From CAZIKF01 sp964539825 (GTDB taxonomy: Bacteria > Muiribacteriota > UBA6191), in contig CAZIKF010000020.1 of assembly GCA_964539825.1 (NCBI GenBank), positions 31,992 to 95,991 on the forward strand: a stretch of DNA of 64,000 bases, in the 5' to 3' direction. How positions within the stretch are numbered: the stretch's first letter is position 1; every line of letters starts with the position of its first letter. Below the pieces are notes generated by a model that worked only from the letters and a program-made list of their open reading frames with translations, was not told where the DNA came from and did not search any database. The position numbers and the translations under genes are program-made. This document shows positions 8,594 to 17,188 of this stretch, one piece after another.

Positions 8594-9600
8594 AGAAGCT
8601 CTGCGGAGCAGAAATAGTCGGCATCGGAAGAGCTATTCCCAAGAAAAAGCTGACCAATCACGACCTGGAAAAAATGGTCGATACCAGTGATGATTGGATC
8701 GTGACCCGTACTGGAATCCGTGAGCGCTACGTTATATCCGGTGATGAAAGCGTCTCTGATATGGGGGTTGAAGCTGCCCGGCAGGCCTTGACCCAGGCTG
8801 GTGTGAACCCGCAGCAGGTTGATCTCATCGTGGTAGGAACTTTTTCAGCGGATTATCGACTTCCATCCTGCGCTTGTCTCATACAAGATAAACTGGGCGC
8901 TACCCGTGCTGGTGCCTTCGATATTAACTCCGCGTGTACTGGATTTATCAATTCCTTTCTAACGGGAGCCCAGTTTCTTAAATCCGGTTCCTCAGAATAT
9001 GTTTTGGTTGTTGGAGCGGATGCCGCTTCTCGAATGATCGACTGGACGGATCGCAATGTTTGCGTGCTCTTTGGGGATGGGGCCAGCGCTGTTTTATTGA
9101 AGCGATCTGAAAATACGGAAGTGGGTGTGCAGTCACATTATGTCTGTACGGACGGTAGTGGGATGTGCAGTCTCTGGATTCCAGCTGGAGGCTCCAGCAG
9201 ACCCCTTACGGAGTCATTGCTCCAAGAAAGGGCTCAGTATGTAAAAATGGCTGGTAAAGATGTTTTTAAGTTTGCCATCCAGGCAATTTCCGACTCAGCC
9301 TTGAATGTACTGGACCAGGAAGGTCTGACTCCTCGAGATATTAATTTGATGATCCCTCATCAAGCTAATATTCGAATTATCAATGCTGCGGCAAGGAGAC
9401 TGGGTCTTACTGAAGAGCAGGTTGTAATCAACATAGATAAGTACGGTAACACCGTCTCAGCTTCCGTTGGATTGGCTATGTATGATGCCTTTCACGAAGG
9501 CCGCCTGAAACCTGGAGATCGAGTTTTGATTGTGGGATTTGGTGCGGGTCTTTCCTGGGGAGCGACTCTCGTCAACTGGAGTTTACCATGTCCAAACTAG
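8590..9600 (+). CDS. fabH: Beta-ketoacyl-ACP synthase III
   Basis: FabH starts fatty-acid synthesis by condensing a short acyl-CoA with malonyl-ACP. The 336-residue protein has the full Cys-His-Asn triad: Cys116 in INSACTGF, His257 in MIPHQANIR, Asn287 in YGNTVSAS. Size and motif spacing are normal. It overlaps plsX by four bases and fabD by 13 bases, so the genes are tightly coupled. Confidence 0.97.
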   Translation: MKKLCGAEIVGIGRAIPKKKLTNHDLEKMVDTSDDWIVTRTGIRERYVISGDESVSDMGVEAARQALTQAGVNPQQVDLIVVGTFSADYRLPSCACLIQDKLGATRAGAFDINSACTGFINSFLTGAQFLKSGSSEYVLVVGADAASRMIDWTDRNVCVLFGDGASAVLLKRSENTEVGVQSHYVCTDGSGMCSLWIPAGGSSRPLTESLLQERAQYVKMAGKDVFKFAIQAISDSALNVLDQEGLTPRDINLMIPHQANIRIINAAARRLGLTEEQVVINIDKYGNTVSASVGLAMYDAFHEGRLKPGDRVLIVGFGAGLSWGATLVNWSLPCPN

Positions 9601-10529
9601 CCTTTATTTTCCCCGGCCAGGGATCTCAGAGTGTAGGAATGGGAAAAGACCTTTTTGAGGGAAGCTCGCAGGCTCAGGAAATTTTTCGAAAAGCTGATGA
9701 CGTGCTGGGGTTTTCCCTGGGGAATCTTTGTTTTGAAGGGCCGGAGGAAAGTCTCCGTCTTACCTACCATACACAGCCGGCTATTATGACAACAAGTTAT
9801 GCACTGGCCAGAGAGTTCTCTGATCAGGGTATTAAGCCTGACGTGGTGGCCGGACATAGCATAGGTGAATACACCGCTCTGGCGGTGGCGGGGGTGCTGG
9901 ATTTTCCTACTGCTGTGGAGCTTGTATATTCCCGCGGTAAGTATATGGATGAAGCCTGCCCTGCTGGAACTGGCTCTATGGCAGCTTTGATTGGTCTTGA
10001 TGAAGAAGGCGCTAAGAAAATGCTTTCTCAGTTGGAGCTTCCAGATGGGGAGTCGCTGGATATTGCCGGAATTAATTGTCCCGGACAGGTAGTGATTGCG
10101 GGCCATGTGAGTTCTTTAAAGGCAGCGATAGGCCAGGTTAGAGATTTCGGTGGTAGGATGGGCGTGGAATTGAATGTAAGCGGACCCTTTCATTCCCGCC
10201 TGATGAAGCCCGCAGAGCAGGGGCTTGGTACCAGGCTGGAGGAAATTGAGTTTCACAATGCTAAAGTTCCTGTTGTTCCAAATGTCACGGCAAAGGCGCA
10301 AATGCAAGGCTCAGAATTAAAAAAATGCCTGATGTCACAACTCACCAGCCCGGTGTTGTGGGAAGCCTCAGTTCGCCAGATTTTAGAGATGGGTGTAGAG
10401 TCCTTTGTGGAGTTTGGGGCTGGAAATGTTTTAGCCGGTATGATAAAAAAGATAGACAGAAAAATCCCGGTCTACCCGGTTTATGATCGGGTTTCACTCG
10501 AAAAGGCCGTCCAGGAGACCTCTGCATGA
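9588..10529 (+). CDS. fabD: Malonyl-CoA:ACP transacylase
   Basis: FabD loads malonyl groups onto acyl carrier protein. The 313-residue protein shows FIFPGQGSQ near the N-terminus, the nucleophile Ser91 in AGHSIGEYTAL, the substrate-binding Arg116 (YSRGKYM) and the catalytic His202 in GPFHSRLM. The ATG at 9588 overlaps the end of fabH, and its stop overlaps the start of fabG. Confidence 0.96.
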   Translation: MSKLAFIFPGQGSQSVGMGKDLFEGSSQAQEIFRKADDVLGFSLGNLCFEGPEESLRLTYHTQPAIMTTSYALAREFSDQGIKPDVVAGHSIGEYTALAVAGVLDFPTAVELVYSRGKYMDEACPAGTGSMAALIGLDEEGAKKMLSQLELPDGESLDIAGINCPGQVVIAGHVSSLKAAIGQVRDFGGRMGVELNVSGPFHSRLMKPAEQGLGTRLEEIEFHNAKVPVVPNVTAKAQMQGSELKKCLMSQLTSPVLWEASVRQILEMGVESFVEFGAGNVLAGMIKKIDRKIPVYPVYDRVSLEKAVQETSA

Positions 10530-11278
10530 TGGAAGACTTTTTTAAAGGGCGGACAGCAATCGTTACGGGCGCGTCGCGTGGGATTGGTTATTCGATTGCG
10601 CAAAGCCTGGCCCGGATTGGTGTCAATCTTTCGTTGATTTCAACCCGACTGGAGTCCGTAGAATGCGTGGCTGTTGAATTTCGCGAGAAATACGGTGTTA
10701 AAGTACTTCCAGTTGAGACAGATGTGAAGAATTATGAAGCGGTAGTTGAAACGGTGAAGAGAACACAAGAAGAACTGGGTGAGATTGATTTTCTAGTCAA
10801 TAATGCTGGTATCACAAGAGATAAGTTATTGATCCAGATGAAAGTCTCGGACTGGGACGATGTGATAGATACGAATCTTAAAGGTTCCTTTCACTTTGCT
10901 AAAGGTGTTTGTAGAGCAATGATGAAGAATCGGGAAGGGGTGATTTTAAACATCACCTCAGTCGTCGGTTTGATGGGAAATCCAGGTCAGGCTAATTATT
11001 CTGCGGCGAAAGCCGGGATCATTGGTTTCACCAAGACTTTGGCCAGAGAACTTGCTCCCCGGAATATTCGGGTCAACGCTATAGCACCCGGGTATATCTG
11101 CTCAGATATGACCGAGAAACTACCGGATCGTCTTAAAGAAGAATTAAAGAGTCGAATCCCCCTGGGAGAATTCGGGTCAGTGGAGGATGTAGCCAATTGT
11201 GTTACATTTTTGTTATCGCCAATGGCGCGATATATCACCGGCGCGGTCATCCAGGTAGACGGTGGACTGAATATGTAG
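10526..11278 (+). CDS. fabG: 3-oxoacyl-ACP reductase
   Basis: FabG is the NADPH-dependent reductase of the elongation cycle. The 250-residue short-chain dehydrogenase has the cofactor motif TGASRGIG, NNAG, and the catalytic set Asn117, Ser145, Tyr158 and Lys162 (YSAAK). The C-terminus ends in the usual GAVIQVDGGLNM. Two ATG codons stand in tandem at 10526 and 10529; either could be used. It overlaps fabD by four bases. Confidence 0.96.
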   Translation: MMEDFFKGRTAIVTGASRGIGYSIAQSLARIGVNLSLISTRLESVECVAVEFREKYGVKVLPVETDVKNYEAVVETVKRTQEELGEIDFLVNNAGITRDKLLIQMKVSDWDDVIDTNLKGSFHFAKGVCRAMMKNREGVILNITSVVGLMGNPGQANYSAAKAGIIGFTKTLARELAPRNIRVNAIAPGYICSDMTEKLPDRLKEELKSRIPLGEFGSVEDVANCVTFLLSPMARYITGAVIQVDGGLNM

Positions 11279-11290
11279 GAAGGTGGCGTT

Positions 11291-11524
11291 ATGTCAGACA
11301 TTTATGAACGAGTCAAAGAAAATGTTGCGAAGCAGTTGGGTGCTGAAGATGAAGCCATAACTCAGAATGCTAGTTTTGTTGAAGATCTTGGGGCGGATTC
11401 CCTGGATATCGTGGAATTAATTATGGCTCTTGAAGAAGAGTTCAAGATTGAGATTCCCGATGAAGCCGCCGAGGAAATCAAGACGGTTCAAAACGCTGTA
11501 GACTATATTGAAAAAAGCCTCTAA
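11291..11524 (+). CDS. acpP: Acyl carrier protein
   Basis: A 77-residue acidic helical protein with the phosphopantetheine attachment site Ser37 in GADSLD, followed by the conserved ELIMALEEEF helix. It carries growing acyl chains for the enzymes encoded around it. A good ribosome-binding site (AGGAAGGTGG) precedes the ATG. A terminator-like hairpin immediately follows the gene, which may make its transcript more abundant than that of fabF. Confidence 0.98.
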   Translation: MSDIYERVKENVAKQLGAEDEAITQNASFVEDLGADSLDIVELIMALEEEFKIEIPDEAAEEIKTVQNAVDYIEKSL

Positions 11525-11544
11525 GGCGTATATACATATAGCTG

Positions 11545-11578
11545 CCCGGAGCCACTTTGGGTCCGGGTTCTCTTTTTT
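11545..11578 (+). terminator. Terminator-like hairpin between acpP and fabF
   Basis: CCCGGA (11545-11550) and TCCGGG (11562-11567) form a six-base GC-rich stem with an 11-base loop, followed at once by TTCTCTTTTTT (11568-11578). This is a reasonable intrinsic terminator inside an operon. Since fabF and rnc follow closely, partial read-through (attenuation) is the likeliest role. Confidence 0.6.
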
Positions 11579-11592
11579 CAGGATGTTTAAAT

Positions 11593-12828
11593 ATGGAAAG
11601 AGTTGTTATAACGGGATTGGGCGTAATTTCCCCATTAGGAAATTCCCCTTCGGAGCTGTTTGACAATCTTCTTGAGGGAAACTCAGGGATTGACGTAATC
11701 CAGTCTTTCGATCCTTCGGACCTGCCTACGCGAATTGCCGGAGAAGTAAAGGGTCTAGATTTAGATTCTTTCTTTAGTGTGAAAGAACGAAAACGTCTTG
11801 ATCGCTATTCTCAATTTGCCATAATGGCTGCAGATCAGGCGATTAAGCAAAGTGGAATCTTGGAATCCGACGCGGATCCCACCCGAATGGGAGTCTTTGT
11901 AGGCTCTGGAATCGGAGGTATTCAAACTCTCGAAGCGACCCATTCCAGCTTTTTATCCAGGGGTCCTAAAGGGGTGTCTCCCTTCTTTATTTCCAACCTT
12001 ATCTCCAACATGGCCGGGGGTAATATCGCAATTCGCCATGGATTTAAAGGCACCAATTTTTGTATGACCTCCGCCTGTGCCACAGGTACCCACTGTATTG
12101 GGGAGGCCTTTCGTGAAATCGCGATGGGTTATCAGGATGCAATGATTGCCGGCGGCGCTGAGTCCTCGGTTACCCCTTTGACCATTGCTGGTTTTTCAAA
12201 CATGAAGGCGATGTCGCGCCAGAACGCCAGTCCACAGACGGCGTCGAGTCCCTATGATTTAAATCGTGACGGATTTGTGATGGGGGAAGGCGCTGGAGTA
12301 CTGCTTCTGGAGAGTCTGAATCACGCTCAAAAGAGAGGAGCCCAGATACTGGGAGAGCTTGCAGGCTATGGCGCCACCTGTGATGCGCATCATATCACCG
12401 CCGTGGCCCCGGGGGGCGAGGGTGTTGTACGAGCGGCTCAGATTGCTTTGAAACAGTCTGGCATTTCCCCTGATGAGGTTGATTATGTCAACTCTCACGG
12501 TACTTCCACGCCTATCGGGGATAAATTTGAAACTGAGTTTTTGAAGACAGTTTTCGCGGAGCATTCCAGGAGCCTCTGGATTAGTTCGACAAAATCAATG
12601 ATTGGACATCTTCTCGGTGCCGCTGGAGGCGTAGAATCGGTAGTCTGTGTTATGAGTCTTCAAAAAGGCCAGGTCCATCCCACCAGAAATCTCCAAGAGC
12701 CGGATCCTGACTGCGATCTCGACTATATTCCTGAGGGGCCCAGGGAAAAGTCTTTGAAGGTAGTATTAAAAAACTCTATGGGATTTGGCGGGCATAATGC
12801 GGTTCTGCTATTCCGAGTATTCAATTGA
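11593..12828 (+). CDS. fabF: Beta-ketoacyl-ACP synthase II
   Basis: FabF performs chain elongation with malonyl-ACP. The start is placed at the ATG of MERVVITGLG (11593); an upstream ATG at 11557 lies within the terminator-like hairpin and would add 12 atypical residues. The 411-residue protein has the Cys162-His302-His339 triad: TSACATGTH, VNSHGTSTPIGD and KSMIGHLLGAAG. It is of normal length. Its stop lies just before rnc. Confidence 0.96.
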   Translation: MERVVITGLGVISPLGNSPSELFDNLLEGNSGIDVIQSFDPSDLPTRIAGEVKGLDLDSFFSVKERKRLDRYSQFAIMAADQAIKQSGILESDADPTRMGVFVGSGIGGIQTLEATHSSFLSRGPKGVSPFFISNLISNMAGGNIAIRHGFKGTNFCMTSACATGTHCIGEAFREIAMGYQDAMIAGGAESSVTPLTIAGFSNMKAMSRQNASPQTASSPYDLNRDGFVMGEGAGVLLLESLNHAQKRGAQILGELAGYGATCDAHHITAVAPGGEGVVRAAQIALKQSGISPDEVDYVNSHGTSTPIGDKFETEFLKTVFAEHSRSLWISSTKSMIGHLLGAAGGVESVVCVMSLQKGQVHPTRNLQEPDPDCDLDYIPEGPREKSLKVVLKNSMGFGGHNAVLLFRVFN

Positions 12829-12845
12829 AAGAGGGACGGGTGGCA

Positions 12846-13529
12846 ATGAGCCTCCAGGGCCGGTTGGATCAGATCGAAGAGAGAATTGGCTATAAGTTTA
12901 AAAATAAGCTCTTTTTGTTTGAAGCCACCATTCACAAATCTTATGCCTCCCATTATCAGTTAGGTTTTGATTATGAGCGGCTGGAGTATCTTGGCGATGC
13001 TCTTTTGCAGGCATACACCAGTGAAATACTCTATATGTCAAATCAAGGCGATCAGGGGAGCCTGACTCAGGCTCGTGCGGGTCTTGTGAGCCGGGATATG
13101 CTCAGTAGACTGACCCGTGAACTCGGGATTGAGCCCTATGTTCTGGCACATAAGAATCTCAGGAATTCCGATGGTAAGATTCTGGGAAGTTTCTTAGGTG
13201 ATTACTTTGAGAGTATCCTTGCTGCGATTTACCTGGACGGTGGGCATGAACACGCTAAGAGATTCGTGCGTCGAATTTATGGAAGATTCGGTTATTTGGA
13301 GGCGCAAATCGACTACAAGTCCAAACTCCAAGAAATGTCTCTCAAAGCTACAAAAGAATTACCGGCCTATGTTACAATTCTCACTGACGATGGATATTTA
13401 GCCGAAGTCAGCCTGAGGGATGGACTCCTCGCCTCGGGTATTGGTCGAAGTAAAAAGAAGGCAGAACAGATGGCAGCCAGGAATGCGGTTGATGCATTCC
13501 ACGTCGTTCAGGGCATTAAGGAAGCGTAG
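12846..13529 (+). CDS. rnc: Ribonuclease III
   Basis: RNase III cleaves double-stranded RNA during rRNA maturation. The start is placed at ATG 12846, with GAGGGA upstream; an in-frame TTG at 12825 overlapping fabF is possible. The 227-residue form has the nuclease signature ERLEYLGDALL (usual form ERLEFLGDSVL) and the second acidic site GDYFESILAAIYLDGG. A C-terminal double-stranded RNA-binding domain includes a KSKLQE start and an SKKKAEQMAARNA helix. The order acpP-fabF-rnc is widely conserved. Confidence 0.94.
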   Translation: MSLQGRLDQIEERIGYKFKNKLFLFEATIHKSYASHYQLGFDYERLEYLGDALLQAYTSEILYMSNQGDQGSLTQARAGLVSRDMLSRLTRELGIEPYVLAHKNLRNSDGKILGSFLGDYFESILAAIYLDGGHEHAKRFVRRIYGRFGYLEAQIDYKSKLQEMSLKATKELPAYVTILTDDGYLAEVSLRDGLLASGIGRSKKKAEQMAARNAVDAFHVVQGIKEA

Positions 13530-13795
13530 TGGAAGTCTTGAAAGTTTCTTCTAAGTCGCAGTCAAAAGCCGTAGCGGGAGCAATGGCCCTTATCCTTGAA
13601 AAAGAAAAGCAAGTCATTGTTCAGGCTATAGGAGCTGGGGCAGTAAATCAGGCCGTCAAGGCAATCGCTATCGCTCGCGGATTTCTTGCTCCCAAAGGTA
13701 TCGAAATCTACACGCAGGTATCCTTTGTAGAGCTTAACATCGATCATAAGGAACGGACCGGGATCAAGTTCTTTGTGCTGACCGAAATAAAGTAA
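13529..13795 (+). CDS. spoVS: SpoVS/AlbA-like family protein
   Basis: An 88-residue protein starting with GTG, overlapping the rnc stop by one base. It matches the SpoVS family closely: MEVLKVSSKS at the start, VAGAMA, and QAIGAGAVNQAVKAIAIARGF in the middle. SpoVS in Bacillus affects sporulation, but homologues occur in many non-sporulating phyla and the fold resembles Alba nucleic acid-binding proteins. Its position after rnc and before a large TPR gene suggests a general rather than a spore role; that is inference. No other sporulation gene is seen. Confidence 0.92.
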   Translation: MEVLKVSSKSQSKAVAGAMALILEKEKQVIVQAIGAGAVNQAVKAIAIARGFLAPKGIEIYTQVSFVELNIDHKERTGIKFFVLTEIK

Positions 13796-13797
13796 CT

Positions 13798-16230
13798 TTG
13801 AAACTTGACCCTGAAGATGTCATTGAGGCAAATCTAAAGGCCCTTCGAGTTCACAGCGAAGATTTCTTTGCTTACTATAATCTCGCCAAGGCATATGAAT
13901 TCGAAGGTAGGTTTCAGGAGGCTTTTCTGGCCTACCAAAAAGCCCTGGCCCTGCATCCCCAGGATCCATACGCGCAGTTTTCCCTGGGAACACTTTGCCA
14001 CAAGTTAGGGCATCGAGAAGAAGCGCGCCTTTATTTTCAAAAGTTGATCTCGACCCATCCTCAGTATGTTCCGGCGCATATGGGATTGGGAAAACTCCTC
14101 TATGAGGAAGAGAAATACAGGGAATGCATTCCCAGGTTAAAAAGGGTCTTGAGCTTAGACCCAGCCATTCATCAGGCACAGGAGCTTCTATCCAAAACTT
14201 ATCTTAAAATAGGCTTCTATAAGGAAGCTCTTGAGCAGATTGAAGAAGCCATTAAACAGAACTCCTCAAACTTTTCTTATCATTCCCTCAAAGGAAAGAT
14301 CATGCTGCTTCTCAAGAATCTTAACGGAGCAGAGAAGAGTTTTCGAAACGCGATTCTTTTGAAGGAAGATGACCTCAACTCTTTGCTTAGTTTAGGTGAG
14401 ATTCGGCTGCATCTATGTGCTCCGAGAGATTCCCTGCGCTATCTCAAGTCGGTTTTGGAGATGGAGCCCAATCATCCCAGGGCAAACCTGCTTCTCGGAA
14501 GAGCACTGGTTAAATGTTCCCTCTTCGATCAGGCTGAAGAGGCTTTTATGAGGGTTTCCAAAATCAATCCTTTTGAGCGGGAGGTTGCTCTTGATCTGGC
14601 ATCTTTCTATGCGGATCGATTTGAGTGGCCGAAGGCCTGGATTCAACTCAAAGGAGTCCCGGAGTCTCTTAAGGAATCAGAGACCTACCTTATTTTGCTG
14701 GCCAGGATCACACGCTCGCGTAGAGATTATCCCACCGCGATAGTGGCACTTGAGTCTCTATTGGAGAGGAAAGTCTATAAGAGTGAAATTTATCATCTTA
14801 TCGGTTCAATTCATCAAGATCAGCTTAAGCTGGAAGAAGCTCGAGAAGCTTTCTTAATGGCCCTGGAGCTGGATGAGAATTACAGACCAGCCCTGGAGGA
14901 CCTGGAAGAATTGGAGGAGCAGTCTGGAAATCCTATAGAAGCTCAGAAATTCCGTTCTCGTCTTGAATCCCTTCCGCTGGACGCTGATCCTGAGTCGGTA
15001 TCCATAGCGGAGTTTGACTATAGTCCGTCCACACAGGAAGTTTCTCAATTGGAGCGCCTGGAGGAATTGGAAAGAGATCTGCGTAAGGAGCCAGAAAGTC
15101 TTGAAATACTCCTTGAACTGGGGAACCTTCTACTTGAAGTTGGTGAATTAGATCAGGCTCTAAATAGATTTGAAATAGCCCTGGCTCTGAGTGCTCAGAA
15201 TCCGGAGGTATTGCGGCGTCTTGGAGAAGTCCACCGTCAGCGCGGGGAGTTGCGGCGTTCTGAAGAATACCTGTTACAAGCCATGGAAGCGGATGGCCAG
15301 AACCTCGAAATTCAACTATCGCTCGTTCGGTTGCAGATTGATTCTGGCAGGTTTGAGGAAGCGCGAGCACTTTTGGGAACCCTGAGACTTAGATTCCCCG
15401 ACAGTTATCTCCCTTTGGTATTTCTTCTTAGAATTGCCCGCTACCTTCAGGATGGCCCTGAAATGATCCGATGGGCACGGGACCTTATTGGTCTGGATAA
15501 GGATAATGTTTTGGCCCATCTCAGTTTAGGAGTATTGGCACTTCAATCTGGAGATTTGAAAGAAGCCAGAGAGAGATTTCTGCATGCTGTTGAGCTTACT
15601 TCCTGGAAGGATCGGGAGTCCCTCTTTTACCTGGGTGTGACGGCTAAAAATCTTGGACACATCGAGGAGGCCTATCGCTGTTTTGCCGGGGCGGTCAAGA
15701 TTCAGCCCGAAGATCCCCTGTCTCACTATAATCTCGGTGTAATTTTTCGTAACCAGGGAAACTACCATCTGGCAGAAGAGCATTTGAATCGAGCCAAACT
15801 CTATGATTCTGAGGATATATCTATCCTACAGCACCTGGGACTGCTTTACTTTGAACAGGGGGAATTCGATCAAGCCATTGGAGAGTTTTTAAGCGCTCTA
15901 AGTCTGGATTCATCAGATTTCATCGCCAATTTCTACCTGGGTCTTTCGTTTTACGAGCAGTGCCGCTACCGCAAAGCGATTCCTTACTTGAAGGTGGCCA
16001 GCCAGTCCAGGCCAACGGATCCGACCATCTCCTATCATCTGGCACTTTGCTATGAGGAGGAAGATAAGTTTGAACCGGCGCTGAGCTGTACTCAGTGTGC
16101 GATCGCGAATTCAGCAGAAGGATCTAAGATCCAGGCGTATTCCAGAGAGCTGTCTCGGAGACTGGAATCTCGGCTTTACTCTTCAAAACAGGAATTCCCA
16201 TCGGTTTCAGAAGATAGCCAAACTTCCTGA
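13798..16230 (+). CDS. Large tetratricopeptide repeat protein
   Basis: An 810-residue protein built almost wholly of tandem TPR units, with repeated A-x-x-x-F-x-x-A/L helices and proline-ending turns such as ALALHPQDPYAQFSLG and AVKIQPEDPLSHYNLG. A short acidic linker lies near residues 385-425 between two blocks of repeats. There is no signal peptide; it looks cytoplasmic. The start is a TTG at 13798, three bases after spoVS, with no strong ribosome-binding site, so it may depend on coupling. It is probably a protein-interaction scaffold. Its last 107 bases overlap a reverse-strand gene. Confidence 0.85.
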   Translation: MKLDPEDVIEANLKALRVHSEDFFAYYNLAKAYEFEGRFQEAFLAYQKALALHPQDPYAQFSLGTLCHKLGHREEARLYFQKLISTHPQYVPAHMGLGKLLYEEEKYRECIPRLKRVLSLDPAIHQAQELLSKTYLKIGFYKEALEQIEEAIKQNSSNFSYHSLKGKIMLLLKNLNGAEKSFRNAILLKEDDLNSLLSLGEIRLHLCAPRDSLRYLKSVLEMEPNHPRANLLLGRALVKCSLFDQAEEAFMRVSKINPFEREVALDLASFYADRFEWPKAWIQLKGVPESLKESETYLILLARITRSRRDYPTAIVALESLLERKVYKSEIYHLIGSIHQDQLKLEEAREAFLMALELDENYRPALEDLEELEEQSGNPIEAQKFRSRLESLPLDADPESVSIAEFDYSPSTQEVSQLERLEELERDLRKEPESLEILLELGNLLLEVGELDQALNRFEIALALSAQNPEVLRRLGEVHRQRGELRRSEEYLLQAMEADGQNLEIQLSLVRLQIDSGRFEEARALLGTLRLRFPDSYLPLVFLLRIARYLQDGPEMIRWARDLIGLDKDNVLAHLSLGVLALQSGDLKEARERFLHAVELTSWKDRESLFYLGVTAKNLGHIEEAYRCFAGAVKIQPEDPLSHYNLGVIFRNQGNYHLAEEHLNRAKLYDSEDISILQHLGLLYFEQGEFDQAIGEFLSALSLDSSDFIANFYLGLSFYEQCRYRKAIPYLKVASQSRPTDPTISYHLALCYEEEDKFEPALSCTQCAIANSAEGSKIQAYSRELSRRLESRLYSSKQEFPSVSEDSQTS

Positions 16231-16690
16231 GATCTTTTTCCATTAGATCCATTCTAGAAAGGTGGGAGAGCATCTTCTCACAAATCTTGTTGAACTGCAT
16301 GGGTTGATCATGATGAGCTGTCTTTACCAGGATGTAAAAGAGGTCAGCTTGTTCCTTTAATGCCCTGGAATATCGAAAGAGGTGATCTTCTGTGGACTCA
16401 GGTTCAACTCGGACCTTTTCCCTGGATCTACCGAGGGCTTTTAGAACGGTATCAAAATTTCCATCCTCTCGGATACGTTCCTTTAATACTTCGCCCAGGA
16501 CTACTGAGTAAGCCCTATCCATCTTATCAGACCTGAGTAAGAGCCTCGCTCGCCGAATTTTTTCTTTGAACTGGTACTTGTAAGCGGAAATTTCGTCTTG
16601 CAGGGTCAAATCTAGTTCCGGTCGAGTTGGACGGGCCATGAGGGTACTGGGTACAAAGAGAAGAATTACTAAACCAAGCCAAGTTTTCAT
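16124..16690 (-). CDS. Small secreted helical protein
   Basis: A 188-residue protein starting MKTWLGLVILLFVPSTLMA, a clear Sec signal peptide; a start at 16702 would add four residues before it. The mature part is charged and helical, with no recognised domain. It lies on the reverse strand and its 3' end overlaps the TPR gene by 107 bases, an unusually long convergent overlap. The reading frame is coherent with a good signal peptide, so I accept it. Function unknown. Confidence 0.65.
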   Translation of the reverse strand: MKTWLGLVILLFVPSTLMARPTRPELDLTLQDEISAYKYQFKEKIRRARLLLRSDKMDRAYSVVLGEVLKERIREDGNFDTVLKALGRSREKVRVEPESTEDHLFRYSRALKEQADLFYILVKTAHHDQPMQFNKICEKMLSHLSRMDLMEKDLRKFGYLLKPMGIPVLKSKAEIPVSETALWNTPGS

Positions 16691-16837
16691 TTGATACCTC
16701 ATTCCACTGATTCTCGTGTGTCTTACTACTCATCGAACGTTTTATACAATAGTTAGACATATTATGCTAAAAAAATAGATTTTTTGTAGTAATATGGAGT
16801 TAGTTTCTAGTGGAAAGGGGACGTCTTCGGAGGGGAT

Positions 16838-17173
16838 ATGTGCATTTTTTGTCGTATTGTAAAGGGGGAAATTCCCGCGGAAAAGGTCTACGAGGATGAC
16901 CAAATACTGGGTTTTAAGGATGTGAATCCAGTTGCTCCGCTTCACTTGCTCTTTATTCCTAAAAAGCATGTAGTGAACGTGTTCGATGCCTCTGAGGAGC
17001 CTGGCTTGATGGAATCCCTATTTTCGGCGATTCGCAAGTATCGGGACCAGGAAGAGCTGGAGGTGGAAGGGGTAAGAGTTGTAACCAACGCGGGGGAGAG
17101 CGCGGGCCAGTCCGTCTTTCATTTTCATGTTCATGTTTTGAGTGGCAGGCGGCTGCATTGGCCTCCTGGTTAA
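16838..17173 (+). CDS. HIT-family nucleotide hydrolase (HinT-like)
   Basis: A 111-residue protein with the histidine triad HFHVHVL (His95, His97, His99), the catalytic centre of HinT-type purine nucleoside phosphoramidases. It also has the family N-terminus MCIFCRIVKGEIPAEKVYED, with Cys2, Cys5 and His44 placed as in zinc-binding members. GGAGGGG before the ATG is a strong ribosome-binding site. It lies 15 bases before rsmB. Confidence 0.95.
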   Translation: MCIFCRIVKGEIPAEKVYEDDQILGFKDVNPVAPLHLLFIPKKHVVNVFDASEEPGLMESLFSAIRKYRDQEELEVEGVRVVTNAGESAGQSVFHFHVHVLSGRRLHWPPG

Positions 17174-17188
17174 GGGTTTTAGAAATTC

